A DNA stretch of 64,000 nucleotides from Pseudomonas frederiksbergensis (GCF_001874645.1 NZ_CP017886.1:5683499-5747498), one strand, 5' to 3'. Positions 9,750 through 19,389 are shown, numbered from the stretch's first letter. Made by a program: numbers and translations. Notes: generated from the letters alone by a model not told the origin.

Positions 9750-10858
9750 CGGGTGGCCTGCTGCGTGGTATTCGCGTCAACAATCGCCGCGCCGGGGAGG
9801 GCGACCTTCAGTCCGGACGCCATCTTCTGCACCCCGGCGGTGACGACCAATACGCCGGCCTGCGGCCCGGAGACGAGCACCTCGTCGTTGCGGTAGCCCC
9901 ACACCGCCACACGCTCCAGCTCGACGATGCCTACCGGGTCCTTGCCCGCGGGCGTGACCACCCACAGCGCCGGCTGGCCGCCGCTTTGCGTCAGTGCCGT
10001 GGCCGGCACCGCCGCCACCGAGATAGTTGTCAGCCTGCGCTCGGCCATTACCGTGGCGGTGGCGCCCAGCGGCAGCGCCTTCAACGGCTTAAGCCGCGCG
10101 CGATAGGTGCGCGTCTGCGCCGCAGCCTGCGGCGACAGTTCGCGCAGCGTGACATCGAAGGTCTCGTTCGGCGCACTGGCCAGCAAGGCCTTGAAACGCG
10201 CCTCTTTGAAAACGGACAGCTGATCCTCGGGCACATCGACGACGATCTCGGATTCATCCGGATTCGCCACCGCGACAACCGGTTGGCCCTCCGCCACGAC
10301 CTGTCCCGCTTCAAAGCGCACAGCCGTGACGACACCGCTACGCGAGGCGCGCAGCACGGTGTACTTGATCCGGTTGCGCGCGAGTTCAAGCTTTCGCGCC
10401 TCGGCCTCGGCGGTCGCATGCGCGGTCTGGGCATTTGTATGGGCACGCTCTTCATCGGCCGCACTGACCGAACCGTCAGCCTTCAGCGCGGTCAGGCGCT
10501 GGCGGTCCGAGTCGGCCTGGTGCGTCTGCTCGACGGCAACCGTCCACTGCTGTTGCGACGCTTGCTCAGCGAGGCGGTAGTCGCTGTCATCCAGCACAGC
10601 CAATATGTCGCCTTCGCGCACAAACTGGCCTACATCGACCTTGCGCTGGGCAACCTTGCCGCCCACGCGGAAAGCCTGGTCGACTTCATGCCGCGACTGT
10701 ACGGTGCCCACGTAGCGACTGACGTCGCGGGCATTGTCGTAGTTAATTTCAACGGTGCGTACCGGCCGTGGTGCCTGCACAGTGGGCTGGTCCGGGCTAC
10801 ACGCGGACAGCATGACGGCTACGGCCAACGCGCCGGCCGCAGTAAGGGAATTCTTCAA
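9746..10858 (-). CDS. RND efflux periplasmic adaptor (membrane fusion) lipoprotein
   Basis: This 370-residue protein has a lipoprotein signal peptide with lipobox LSAC around residues 17-20, so it should be anchored to the inner membrane. The order is typical of HlyD/AcrA adaptors: a first lipoyl half (FRVGGKVAQRKVDVGQFVREGD), an alpha-helical hairpin rich in A, E and Q, a second lipoyl half (LRASRSGVVTAVRFEAGQVV), then beta-barrel and membrane-proximal domains. It bridges the pump at 6651-9749 and the outer-membrane channel at 10889. The stop overlaps the pump start (ATGA). Confidence 0.92.
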   Translation of the reverse strand: MKNSLTAAGALAVAVMLSACSPDQPTVQAPRPVRTVEINYDNARDVSRYVGTVQSRHEVDQAFRVGGKVAQRKVDVGQFVREGDILAVLDDSDYRLAEQASQQQWTVAVEQTHQADSDRQRLTALKADGSVSAADEERAHTNAQTAHATAEAEARKLELARNRIKYTVLRASRSGVVTAVRFEAGQVVAEGQPVVAVANPDESEIVVDVPEDQLSVFKEARFKALLASAPNETFDVTLRELSPQAAAQTRTYRARLKPLKALPLGATATVMAERRLTTISVAAVPATALTQSGGQPALWVVTPAGKDPVGIVELERVAVWGYRNDEVLVSGPQAGVLVVTAGVQKMASGLKVALPGAAIVDANTTQQATR

Positions 10859-10888
10859 GGCGGTTCCTCTTTGAAAAACGACAGGTTC

Positions 10889-12415
10889 TTAGGAAAGTGG
10901 TGGCCGGTCGGCTTCGGTGGCTTCGGTGGCTGCGGTGGGGGTGGCGGGTTGTTCGAATACCTGCCAGCCCCCGCCCAGTGCTTTGTAGAGCTGCACGCTA
11001 TCGAGCAGCAGGCGAGTGTTGCTTTCGTTGGCATTCAGGCGTGCCGCCAGGCGCGCCCGCTGCGAATCCAGCAGCGGCAACAGGTCGATCTGCCCGCGGT
11101 TATAGAGCGACTGGGCGCGGTTTTGCGCAGACTCCGCGGACGCGGCGGCCAATTGCAGCGACCCGGCGCGGCGGCGTTCCTGCGCCAGCGTGACGAGGGC
11201 GTTCTCCACATCCTCAAGCGCCCGGACGATGCCGTCTTCGGCGCGCAGCAGTGCCTCCTGTTGAGCACTTTCTGCAGCCTCGTTGATCGCTTGCGTGCGC
11301 CCGGCGTTGAAGATCGGCATCGCCAGCAGGCCCGCCACGTTGGTAAAGCGCGCAGCGCCGAGATCGGCACCGTTCAGGTTCAGGTCTTGGCGGCCGAAGG
11401 ACGCGCCGAGGAAAAGCCGCGGAAACCACTCGGCTGCGGCCTGTTGGCGGCGCGCATTGGCTGCGTCGACCTGCGCCATCAGCGCCAGCACGTCTGGTCG
11501 GCGTTGCAGCAGCGCGGCGGGCTGGCCCGGCTTGGCCTCGGGCACCGCCGCCACATCGCCACCCGAGGGCTGGATGTTCGCGGTATTGAAGGACGGGTCG
11601 GCGATCAGCACCGCGATACGATGACGCGACACAGCCGCCTGCGTTTCCAGCGGTGGAATCTGCGCCCGCGCCGACAAGGCGTCGGTCTGCGCGCGCTCGA
11701 CGTCGAAGGCGGATGCCAGCCCCACCTGCTGGCGCGCGGTGACCAGACGCAGCGTCTCGTCCTGCATCGCCGAGATGGCGCGCAGCGTCGCGACCTGGCG
11801 CTGCGCGCCGACCAGGGTGAAGTAGTTGCTGACGACGTCGCTCATCACCAGCAGGCGTACGCCGCGCATGCTGTCCTTCGCGGCCAGCGCATCGGCGTTG
11901 GCCGCCGCTGCGCCGGCGCGCAGGCGGCCGCTCAGGTCGAGCTCCCACGAGACGTCCAGGCCCACGCCGGCGGTCTTGGTATCCGGATAACCCTGTTTCG
12001 TGGCCGAGTTGTAGCCGCTGCTGCGATCGCTGCCGGAGGCGGATGCGCCGACGCTCGGGAGCAGCCAGGAACGGCTGACCGTTTCGCCGGCACGCGCGGC
12101 GCGCAGGCGCTCGGCGGCGATCTTGACGTCGCGGTTCTCGCGCGCTGCTCGGCGCACCAGATCCGTCAGCACCGGGTCGTGGTAGACCTCCCACCACGCC
12201 GCCTCGGGTTCCATCTCGGAGGCTGTGCTCGCGGCGAAGTTGCTCGGCAGGTCGACCGACGGCTTGACCACTGGCGTGGAGCAACCGGCCAGGGTGAGGG
12301 CGATTGAGGTGGCAAGGGCGGCCGCAACGGCGAGCCCGGCCGGGCGCTCGGCCCGTTGCAAGGCGGTCCGGCCGGTGTGGAGGGGCAGTGGAAAGGAAAC
12401 TGGAAGTCGCGGCAT
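10889..12415 (-). CDS. RND efflux outer-membrane channel lipoprotein (NodT/OprM family)
   Basis: I take the ATG at 12415 (MPRLPVSFPLPLHTGR, 508 residues). A lipobox LAGC follows a hydrophobic stretch ending near residue 45, so the protein should be an acylated outer-membrane channel of the TolC superfamily. The two OEP repeats show typical features: AEWFPRLFLGASFG, FTNVAGLLAMPIFNAGRT, and RALEDVENALVTLAQERRR. The upstream extension of the frame lacks a signal peptide at its start. It is the first pump gene in the operon, 30 bp before the adaptor. Confidence 0.9.
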   Translation of the reverse strand: MPRLPVSFPLPLHTGRTALQRAERPAGLAVAAALATSIALTLAGCSTPVVKPSVDLPSNFAASTASEMEPEAAWWEVYHDPVLTDLVRRAARENRDVKIAAERLRAARAGETVSRSWLLPSVGASASGSDRSSGYNSATKQGYPDTKTAGVGLDVSWELDLSGRLRAGAAAANADALAAKDSMRGVRLLVMSDVVSNYFTLVGAQRQVATLRAISAMQDETLRLVTARQQVGLASAFDVERAQTDALSARAQIPPLETQAAVSRHRIAVLIADPSFNTANIQPSGGDVAAVPEAKPGQPAALLQRRPDVLALMAQVDAANARRQQAAAEWFPRLFLGASFGRQDLNLNGADLGAARFTNVAGLLAMPIFNAGRTQAINEAAESAQQEALLRAEDGIVRALEDVENALVTLAQERRRAGSLQLAAASAESAQNRAQSLYNRGQIDLLPLLDSQRARLAARLNANESNTRLLLDSVQLYKALGGGWQVFEQPATPTAATEATEADRPPLS

Positions 12416-12532
12416 CGCATTGGACTCGTGTGGATTCGAGATGGCATCAGCGTAGGGCCCGGTGTGCGCGAAGTCGTCAGCGAAGCGTCGCCGTTCGGTC
12501 GCCATATCGAGCGCTCATTCAGGTTGGAGACG

Positions 12533-12748
12533 TCACTCGCCGTCGGCATCTGCCGTGTGCTCGTCGGCCGCCGACACGAGGTCCGAGGCAATCGACTCCA
12601 GCAGCTCTTCGGCGGACGAGAACTCGCGCTGACGTCCGGTGACCAGGTTTTCGAGGCGGCCCACTAGGGCCCCCGGCGCGGCATCGCCACGCAGCTTCAC
12701 TACGTACGAGCGGCGGCTCGGGTACTTGGATTCAGGGTTCAGGTTCAT
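12533..12748 (-). CDS. Small hypothetical protein in the efflux operon
   Basis: This is a 71-residue protein if started at MNLNPESKYPSRRS (12748); a start 6 codons upstream is possible. It is soluble, with a basic N-terminus (KYPSRRSYVVKLRG), a central GRLENLVTGRQREF segment and an acidic tail (DEHTADADGE). No family name is recognised, but codon use and position between regulator and pump genes, on the same strand with gaps of about 120 bp each side, argue that it is real. A regulatory or accessory role is only a guess from position. Confidence 0.65.
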   Translation of the reverse strand: MNLNPESKYPSRRSYVVKLRGDAAPGALVGRLENLVTGRQREFSSAEELLESIASDLVSAADEHTADADGE

Positions 12749-12871
12749 CGCAGACCAGGGGATCAAGAAAGTTCGACGACAGCGTAGGCCGCCCCCTGGG
12801 TCGAGTCGTAAGCGAAAGGTCAGACTTCGGTCGGGACAGCGCCCGTCAATGAACGGCGCGCCCTTGTCGCT

Positions 12872-15769
12872 TCAAGCCGACTTGGCAGCCTGAAGCAGCA
12901 AGCGCGCACGTTTCACCAGCTCGGTTCCGTCAGTTTCGGGTGACTGGTCAACCAGCGTCGCCAATGCCTGGTGGTCCTCGGCTGCGGCGTTGTGGTGCTC
13001 GCACAGCTCGACCAGCGCGAGCAGCTCCAGCCACGGTGCTTCCTGGGCGCGAGCCTCCTCAACCGCACGCCGCACCGCAGTGCTGCTGGCGTCGAGCCGG
13101 CCCTGCATCCGCGCAATCGATGCCTCCAGCAGCAACAGTTGCGGCAGGTATACGCGCTCGCCCAGTTCCTCCCCCACCCGTAGTGCTTCCTGTAGTTCTA
13201 CTTGCGCGGCGTCGCAATCACCCGCCAGCAGCAACGCCTCGGCGGCGTAGCCGAGCACCTCGCTGGCACCGGAGCGCATGCCGAGTCTGGTGTGTTCTTC
13301 GTAGGCCTCGCGGATGCGACGGTAGCCGTCGCGCGGCGCGCCGTTGCGCGCGTCGGCCCAGCCGCGCCACCAGCGGCAAGCCGTACGCCCCAGTGCGAGC
13401 GAATACTCATCGACCAGCGTCTGCATGTCGTCAGCCAGCGCTGCCACACGCACAGGGTCCCCCATCCGCACCTCGATCAACACCTCCTGCCAGGTGGCGA
13501 CCAGCCAGGTCATAGGTTGGCGAAGCGCCTGCGCACGGGTCCGCGCCCGTTGCATGTGGGCTCGGCCTTGCTCAACCAGGCCAGAACGCACGAGTTCTAT
13601 GGCCAGCATACCGTGCAGCATGACCTGGGGATCGGCCGCAAAGATCTCGTTCGCCCCGATGCCCAGCGGCTCGGCGATCGCGAGGGCGCGCTCTAGCCAA
13701 CAGCGGGTCGTCTGCGTGCGACCCTGGAGGTGATGCACCTCGCCCTGCACGATGCACGCCGCCAGCATGAGCGCTGGATCGTTCGCCTCGGACGAGAGGG
13801 TTTCGGCGCGTTCCGCCACCTCCAACGCCAGCGCATAGTCGCCGCGCAGACCGAGCAGATAGCCGAATCCGTGCAGCAGGCGACCGCGCATTGGATGCTC
13901 GGGTACATCCGCGAGCAGCGTGTATGCGCGTTCGAACGCGTTCCTGGCTTCGCTGCCGACACCGAACGTATGGAAAGCCGACACCCCCTGCAGCGTGGCC
14001 AAGGTAATTTCGAGCGCGTCGCGCTCCGTCCCTTCTGGTGCTTGCGTCAGCAGGACCAACGCGCGCTCAGTGAGGCCGATGCACAAGGCCGGGCTGAAGT
14101 GCAGCAGCGCGGCTTCTGCGGCCTCGGCGTAGTAGCGCAGCGCGATCATCGGCTGCCGAGCCCGGTCGAAGTGCATTGCCAGCTCCGAGGCCGCAACCGG
14201 CACGCCGGCCGTGCGCTCGCGTTCGAGGGCAGCGCCAACCTGGCGATGGAGGTGGGTGCGCAATGAGCGCGGCGTGCGGTCGTACAGCACCTGGCGGAAG
14301 AGCGCATGCCGGAACGAGTAGGGCAGCTCTACCGTCTCTTCAACTTCGGTGGCCCGCGACCGTGTGAGCCATACCTGCTCGCGCACCAGTTCCTCGCAGG
14401 TGTCGGCCACAGAAGCGAGGTCGCGCTCGAGGGCCAGTGAAACCGTCTCGACCCGGAATTCGACCCCGCACACCGCTGCCGCCGAGAGCAGCGCACGCTG
14501 CTCCTGTCCGAGCTTGGTGATGTAGTGTTCAATGATGGCCGCGAGGTTCTCGGGGACCGTCAATCCCGCCAGCCGAGCCTCGATGGTGGCGTCGTCGTCT
14601 GTTGGGCCCATCACTTCACTGATGACTGACGATACGAACAACGGCACACCGTCAGTGCGCTCGTGCAGGGCACGCACGAAGGTTTCATCTCGCGCCAACG
14701 AGATGGAATGCAGCGCAACATAGTCAGCGACCTCGGTTTCCGAGAACGGATCGAGCACCACTTCCTCGCACAGACGTTGCAGGCGCAGTTCGTGGCGCAA
14801 CGAGCTGAGCGGATGATCGAGCGCTACCACCTCGGCGAGGCGAAAGCTCGACAGCCACATAAGCCGTGTGCGGCCACGTCGCCGCGCCACATAGTCGATG
14901 AGCTGGACCGTCGCCCGATCGCTCCAGTGCAGGTCTTCGGTCACCAGCAACAGCGGGCGCTGCTCCGTGTAGCGGTCCAGCAGTTCGCCCATTTCCCGCA
15001 ACATGCGATCCGGGCCGATGCCAGCAAGCTCGCGCCGCAATGCATCTCGCTCCTCGGTAGTGCTCAGCCACGGCAGTTGCAGCAGCCAGGTCGGCGCCAC
15101 GGCGCGCAGCAGCGCCGGCAGGGTGGGGTCGCTGCGGCACAGATCGGCCAACGCCTCCAGCACCGGCAAGTACGGCTCACCGGCACCGTAGTGTTCCACG
15201 CAATGGCCGCGTGCGCAGGCGATGCCGCCAAGGCTGGCGAGGAAATACTCGATCAACGTGGTCTTGCCAATCCCCGGTTCTCCGGCGAGCCAGACCACTG
15301 CACGTTGGCCGCCGTCAGCTCGCTCCCACGCCCGTTGCAGCTTTGAGACCTCGTCGGTGCGACCGATGAATGACGGCGACGGATGCGTGCCGGCCGCCGG
15401 GACCGTCACGGATGCAGGCGGCATCGAAGGGGCAGGGGACGGCGCGGCGATGAAGCGATAGCCGCGCCGCGACACAGTCTCGATGAAGCGGGGACGCCTA
15501 GGGTCGTCGCCCAGCACCTTGCGGAGATCGCTGATGGCCGTCTTCAGCACCGAATCGCTGACAAACCGATGCCCCCACACGGCATCAAGCAAGGCATCCT
15601 TGGTCACCAGCGATCCCGGCTGGCGTGCAAGTACGCACAGCAGTGTGAAGGGCGTTGGCGCCAACGCGACGGCTTCTCCGTTACGTAACAAGCAGGCGTT
15701 GGCTTCGTCGAGCTCAAACTCGACAAAGCAGAGCTGGACTGGGTTCGGATGAGGCTGCGGACGCGCCAC
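12872..15769 (-). CDS. Winged-helix / AAA ATPase / TPR transcriptional regulator
   Basis: This 965-residue regulator has three parts. Residues about 12-110 form an OmpR/PhoB-type winged-helix DNA-binding domain (VSDSVLKTAISDLRKVLGDD, then FIETVSRRGYRFIA). Residues about 135-450 form a STAND-type ATPase with Walker A GEPGIGKTT and Walker B LLLVTEDLHWSD. The rest is alpha-helical and alanine-rich, with TPR-like repeats. Such multi-domain activators sense a ligand or partner through the C-terminal repeats. It lies directly upstream of the efflux genes on the same strand and probably controls them. Confidence 0.85.
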   Translation of the reverse strand: MARPQPHPNPVQLCFVEFELDEANACLLRNGEAVALAPTPFTLLCVLARQPGSLVTKDALLDAVWGHRFVSDSVLKTAISDLRKVLGDDPRRPRFIETVSRRGYRFIAAPSPAPSMPPASVTVPAAGTHPSPSFIGRTDEVSKLQRAWERADGGQRAVVWLAGEPGIGKTTLIEYFLASLGGIACARGHCVEHYGAGEPYLPVLEALADLCRSDPTLPALLRAVAPTWLLQLPWLSTTEERDALRRELAGIGPDRMLREMGELLDRYTEQRPLLLVTEDLHWSDRATVQLIDYVARRRGRTRLMWLSSFRLAEVVALDHPLSSLRHELRLQRLCEEVVLDPFSETEVADYVALHSISLARDETFVRALHERTDGVPLFVSSVISEVMGPTDDDATIEARLAGLTVPENLAAIIEHYITKLGQEQRALLSAAAVCGVEFRVETVSLALERDLASVADTCEELVREQVWLTRSRATEVEETVELPYSFRHALFRQVLYDRTPRSLRTHLHRQVGAALERERTAGVPVAASELAMHFDRARQPMIALRYYAEAAEAALLHFSPALCIGLTERALVLLTQAPEGTERDALEITLATLQGVSAFHTFGVGSEARNAFERAYTLLADVPEHPMRGRLLHGFGYLLGLRGDYALALEVAERAETLSSEANDPALMLAACIVQGEVHHLQGRTQTTRCWLERALAIAEPLGIGANEIFAADPQVMLHGMLAIELVRSGLVEQGRAHMQRARTRAQALRQPMTWLVATWQEVLIEVRMGDPVRVAALADDMQTLVDEYSLALGRTACRWWRGWADARNGAPRDGYRRIREAYEEHTRLGMRSGASEVLGYAAEALLLAGDCDAAQVELQEALRVGEELGERVYLPQLLLLEASIARMQGRLDASSTAVRRAVEEARAQEAPWLELLALVELCEHHNAAAEDHQALATLVDQSPETDGTELVKRARLLLQAAKSA

Positions 15770-16109
15770 GTTTGATTCCTAAAGACTAAAAAATAGTTGT
15801 GCGCTGTGAAGCATGGCTTCAATAACAGCGCTGATCGGCTCAGAAGCCAAGTCTCACCGGTCGGAAACTGACGCAAGCGTGACGTCACTCCTCAGGCATC
15901 CGGGATTCATCTCTTTGGACCGGACTCGATTCGCAAGCCCCCTGACACCCTCAGCACAGCCCACGTGGCCTCATCGTGGTGCGGTAATGATCCCAAAAAT
16001 TAATGACAAAAACATCAATATTGAAATATTCCTCATTTTTGCATACCTTCACATTGCCTGACGATGAGACCTGCGCGTCTCACGACTTCAATCACAACAA
16101 GGGCTCGAT
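15770..16109. other. Divergent promoter region (340 bp)
   Basis: No gene is seen between the minus-strand regulator and the plus-strand hydroxylase. The right half is AT-rich and holds AATATT-GA-AATATT at 16017-16030, a symmetric element that could bind one of the nearby TetR proteins. A ribosome-binding site AAGGG lies 8 nt before the ATG at 16110. Both promoters should be here, but I could not place boxes. Confidence 0.45.
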
Positions 16110-17768
16110 ATGAACAACAACAAAAAAGTATCCGAACTGCCTCCCACCGTCGTCGATGTGCTGGTCGTCGGTAACGGTCCGGTAGGGGCGACAATCGCGG
16201 CGCTGCTCGGCCGCTATGGAGTAAAGACACTGGTATTGGACAAGACCCATGAGGTCGCACTAATGCCCCGCGCCATTGCCCTGGACAACGAGGCGCTTCG
16301 CATCCTGCAACTCGCCGGATTGTCGGAAGACGCTTTCGAGAAGATCGCTATCCCTGAAGTGAGGATGCACTCCCCGGTCCTCGGGCAGTTCGGTCGGGCC
16401 AATACCGCGGGGTGCATCGATGGCCATCCCAAGCTTGTGACTTTCTATCAACCCGACCTCGAACACGCGATGCGCAGCCAGGTCTCCCGGCTGAAGTCAG
16501 TGACCAGCCTGGGTGGCTTCGAGCTCAAGAATCTGGTCGAGGAGGCGGATTGTGTGATCGCCACTGTACGGGATCAGAATGACCACACGCATTCCGTTCG
16601 CGCCCAGTACGTGGTAGGTGCGGATGGCGCAAGCTCCAGGGTCAGGGCACTGATTGACCAGGAGTTCGAAGGACAAACCTACGCAGAGGATTGGCTGATT
16701 GTCGATGCCAAGAACCGGCATAAGTCAGCAATCGATCACATTGAGTTTATCTGTGATCCACGGCGTCCAACGCCGCACATGCCCGCTCCCGGCGGAAGGG
16801 AGCGTTGGGAGTTCATGCTACAGCCAGGTGAATCTCGGGAAGAGCTGGAAAGCCCGGAAAGCATAGCCCGGCTGATCGCTCCTTGGATCAACCCGCAGGA
16901 GCTGGAAATCGAGCGCAAAGCGGTGTATCGATTCCACGCGCGCTGCTGCAACAAATTCAGCAGGGGACGAATTTTCCTCGCCGGGGATGCAGCACACATT
17001 ACCCCGCCCTTTGTCGGGCAAGGTCTCGTAGCGGGTCTTCGAGATGGCGCCAACCTTGCCTGGAAGCTGGCATGGGTCGTTCGTGGCCATGCCGCGCCTT
17101 CAGTACTCGATACCTATGACGTAGAGCGCCGCCCCCATGCCCAGGCGATGATCAATCTAGCGAAACTCATGGGCCGTTTGGTGATGCCCAGAAACAAAAT
17201 CGCGGCTTTTTTCATCCACGGCCTGATGCGCACGCTGGCGTTGACTCCCGCTACCAGAAGGTATTTCGAGCAGTTGGATATCAAACCGAAGAACATTTTC
17301 AAACACGGTCTGTTCCTGCAGCATCGGCGTGGCGATAAGCTGGTTCGTGGCAGTCTGTTTCCCCAAGCGTGGGTTCGTAACATGCAAAAGCAGGTCAAAC
17401 TCAGCGACGATGCTCTTGGAGACAACCTGACCCTGGTTGGATTCGGCGTAGACCCATTGTCACTGCTGACTACTGCTCAGGTCGTTTCCTGGGAAAAAAT
17501 GGGGGGCCACTTCTTGGAAATCAGAACACGTGGCCAGCGCTCCGACGGCAGTTGCGACTTCATCGAAGACCTGAACCATGACATCCTGCCGCTGGCTGCT
17601 AAAGGCACGCTGGTCGTGGTTCGCCCTGACCGTATCATCATGCACCACGCCCCCGGCGCAGAGGCAGGCAGTATCGTTCGAGACTGCATGGGACTGCTGG
17701 CTAGCGCCGACGCCCCTGCCGACAGCGATTCCATTACCATTAACGAGCCCCCTCGACTAAGAGCCTGA
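16110..17768 (+). CDS. FAD-dependent aromatic hydroxylase (MhpA-like)
   Basis: This 552-residue flavoprotein monooxygenase of the PHBH/MhpA class should use NAD(P)H and O2 to hydroxylate an aromatic ring. Three family motifs are visible: the FAD-binding GNGPVGATIAALLGRYG (GxGxxG, about residue 20), the DG motif VGADGASSRVR (about 172), and the GD motif FLAGDAAHITPPFVGQGL (about 292). The N-terminus (LVVGNGPVG...VALMPRAIALDNEALRILQ) resembles MhpA, the 3-(3-hydroxyphenyl)propionate hydroxylase, but the exact substrate is not readable. It is followed within 2 bp by a TetR gene, and the ring-cleavage-type gene is downstream. Confidence 0.88.
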   Translation: MNNNKKVSELPPTVVDVLVVGNGPVGATIAALLGRYGVKTLVLDKTHEVALMPRAIALDNEALRILQLAGLSEDAFEKIAIPEVRMHSPVLGQFGRANTAGCIDGHPKLVTFYQPDLEHAMRSQVSRLKSVTSLGGFELKNLVEEADCVIATVRDQNDHTHSVRAQYVVGADGASSRVRALIDQEFEGQTYAEDWLIVDAKNRHKSAIDHIEFICDPRRPTPHMPAPGGRERWEFMLQPGESREELESPESIARLIAPWINPQELEIERKAVYRFHARCCNKFSRGRIFLAGDAAHITPPFVGQGLVAGLRDGANLAWKLAWVVRGHAAPSVLDTYDVERRPHAQAMINLAKLMGRLVMPRNKIAAFFIHGLMRTLALTPATRRYFEQLDIKPKNIFKHGLFLQHRRGDKLVRGSLFPQAWVRNMQKQVKLSDDALGDNLTLVGFGVDPLSLLTTAQVVSWEKMGGHFLEIRTRGQRSDGSCDFIEDLNHDILPLAAKGTLVVVRPDRIIMHHAPGAEAGSIVRDCMGLLASADAPADSDSITINEPPRLRA

Positions 17769-17770
17769 AG

Positions 17771-18418
17771 ATGCCTTCCCCCACTGTTCCTTCAGAAGCA
17801 ACTGCGCATGAGCCTCTCACTCGAGGGCACAAGAAGCGTGAACGCACCCGTCGCGGCCTGGTGGACGCGGCATTGCGTCTTGTCGCACGCAAGGAGGTGG
17901 GGGAGATTGCACTGCTCGAGGTAGCCGCAGAGGCCGCGGTATCCAACGGCACCATCTACAACTACTTTCGAACGCGCGACGAAGTACTCGAGGCGGTTGG
18001 CATCGCCATGGCGGCTGAGTTCTCCGATGCCATTTCCGTCCTGAGCTCGGACGTGCACTGCGGCGCACAGCGGCTTTCGATTGGCGTGCGCATGTTCGTA
18101 TGCCGGGCCGCCGCCGACCACCAGTGGGCCTGCGCACTGCTGCGCATCATCCATTTCGATCAGGCCATGCGCTCGCGATTAGCTGCCCATGTGCTTGGCG
18201 ACCTGCGTGAAGGTCTGCGCACGGGCACTTTCGCTTACGAGGACGAAGGGATCGCCCTGGACATGGTCGTATCGTGCACAACCGGAGCCATGCGCTCGGT
18301 TGTCGAGGGGCGTGCGGTGGCGGAGCACGATTTGCGGGTCGCCGAAATAATTCTCAAGGCTCTGGGCGTAACACCTGCCAAAGCCAAGAGAATCGCCAGC
18401 AAGCCGCTCCCGGTTTAG
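17771..18418 (+). CDS. TetR-family transcriptional regulator
   Basis: This is a 215-residue TetR regulator. The N-terminal helix-turn-helix covers about residues 25-70 (RTRRGLVDAALRLVARKEV, then VSNGTIYNYFRTRDEVLEAVG). The variable C-terminal domain should bind a ligand. It starts 2 bp after the hydroxylase stop, so the two are translationally linked. It probably senses an aromatic substrate or CoA ester of the cluster. Confidence 0.9.
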   Translation: MPSPTVPSEATAHEPLTRGHKKRERTRRGLVDAALRLVARKEVGEIALLEVAAEAAVSNGTIYNYFRTRDEVLEAVGIAMAAEFSDAISVLSSDVHCGAQRLSIGVRMFVCRAAADHQWACALLRIIHFDQAMRSRLAAHVLGDLREGLRTGTFAYEDEGIALDMVVSCTTGAMRSVVEGRAVAEHDLRVAEIILKALGVTPAKAKRIASKPLPV

Positions 18419-18568
18419 TCCTGATGTCATCCTCGACCCGCTAGGCGCGGCCATTCCATTGCCGATAGCTCTTCGTCTGGCGACGAAACGTCAGCTGAAT
18501 GCCGATCAATGCCATGAGTGGCGACGTTTTTGATGGCCCTACCGAGAGGAAGGGCCGGAAGCACGACT

Positions 18569-18590
18569 AAATGAACACGCATGTTCATTT
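18569..18590. promoter_or_regulatory. Palindromic operator, distal copy (TGAACA-N4-TGTTCA)
   Basis: A perfect inverted repeat with 9-bp arms AAATGAACA and TGTTCATTT around CGCA lies about 185 bp upstream of the second TetR gene. The same core, TGAACA-N4-TGTTCA, recurs at 18725-18740. Palindromes of this size and spacing are usual TetR operators. Confidence 0.6.
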
Positions 18591-18724
18591 AAGTCGGCAC
18601 GCATAATTCGAAACACCCCCTTACCGATTCTGGCGTAGCACCTTGAACATAAGGTTCTTTGGGGTGCATGACAATATCAATTACAAAATGCGCACTCAAC
18701 TCAAAAAACCTTCTTGACGAAAAA

Positions 18725-18740
18725 TGAACACGAGTGTTCA
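18725..18740. promoter_or_regulatory. Palindromic operator, proximal copy (TGAACA-N4-TGTTCA)
   Basis: This has the same core palindrome and the same 4-nt spacer as 18569-18590. It overlaps the first possible ATG (18724) of the second TetR gene, which argues that translation really starts downstream at GTG 18775. Autorepression by the TetR protein is the simplest reading. Confidence 0.6.
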
Positions 18741-18774
18741 ATGCGATTGCAAGGTAATCCTGGAGAGAGAACCC

Positions 18775-19389
18775 GTGGAATCCCTAAACCCAACACAGCG
18801 CCGCATTCATCAAGCCGCTTTTCGCCTGTTCGCTGAAAGAGGCACCTCACAAGTGAACATCCTCGACCTCGCGCAAGAGGCAGGCGTGGCGCGCGGAACG
18901 GTCTATAGCAACATCGACAGCATGGAAAGCCTGTTCGAGGCGGTCGCCGGCCATCTCGCGAGGGAGATGCATGAGCGCGTCAACAAAAGCTTCAATTCCC
19001 TCTCCGATCCGGCTCAGCGCCTGGCCAATGGCATTCGATTCTTCATTCGTCGAGCGCATGAGGACTCCCAGTGGGGGGCATTCATACATAAATTCGCCAT
19101 GAGCAATTCTTCGCTACGCGAAATGTTCAGCAGCCAGGCGACTGTGGATCTTCTGAGCGGGCTTTCCAGTGGGCGCTACAGGTTTGCGCAGGCGCAGTTG
19201 CTCTCAGTACTGACGCTGATATCGAGCAGCGTCCTCGGCTCGATTTTCCTGGTACTGGAAGGGCACAAAACGTGGCGTGAATCGGGCTCTGACACCGCCG
19301 AGCTGGTACTGCGGGCATTGGGTGTGCCGCCAGAGGAGGCGCGTGCGCTGGCGACCACGGAGTTGCCGGCGCTTCCGTCTCTCGACTGA
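18775..19389 (+). CDS. TetR-family transcriptional regulator
   Basis: This is 204 residues from the GTG at 18775, which has a good ribosome-binding site (GGAGAGAG) about 5 nt upstream. An ATG at 18724 is in frame but lies inside a palindromic operator. The helix-turn-helix is RIHQAAFRLFAERGTSQVN followed by EAGVARGTVYSNIDSMESLF. Two copies of TGAACA-N4-TGTTCA upstream suggest it represses itself and perhaps the downstream catabolic genes. Confidence 0.88.
   Translation: MESLNPTQRRIHQAAFRLFAERGTSQVNILDLAQEAGVARGTVYSNIDSMESLFEAVAGHLAREMHERVNKSFNSLSDPAQRLANGIRFFIRRAHEDSQWGAFIHKFAMSNSSLREMFSSQATVDLLSGLSSGRYRFAQAQLLSVLTLISSSVLGSIFLVLEGHKTWRESGSDTAELVLRALGVPPEEARALATTELPALPSLD

Noticed and set aside
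7509..9896. A 795-residue plus-strand open frame opposite the RND pump gene.
   Set aside because: It is antisense to a clear RND permease; the protein is H/Q/R/D-rich with no domain, typical of the complement of GC-rich coding DNA.
9986..12307. A 773-residue plus-strand frame opposite the adaptor and outer-membrane channel genes.
   Set aside because: Same reason: a shadow of two well-supported minus-strand genes, with low-complexity composition.
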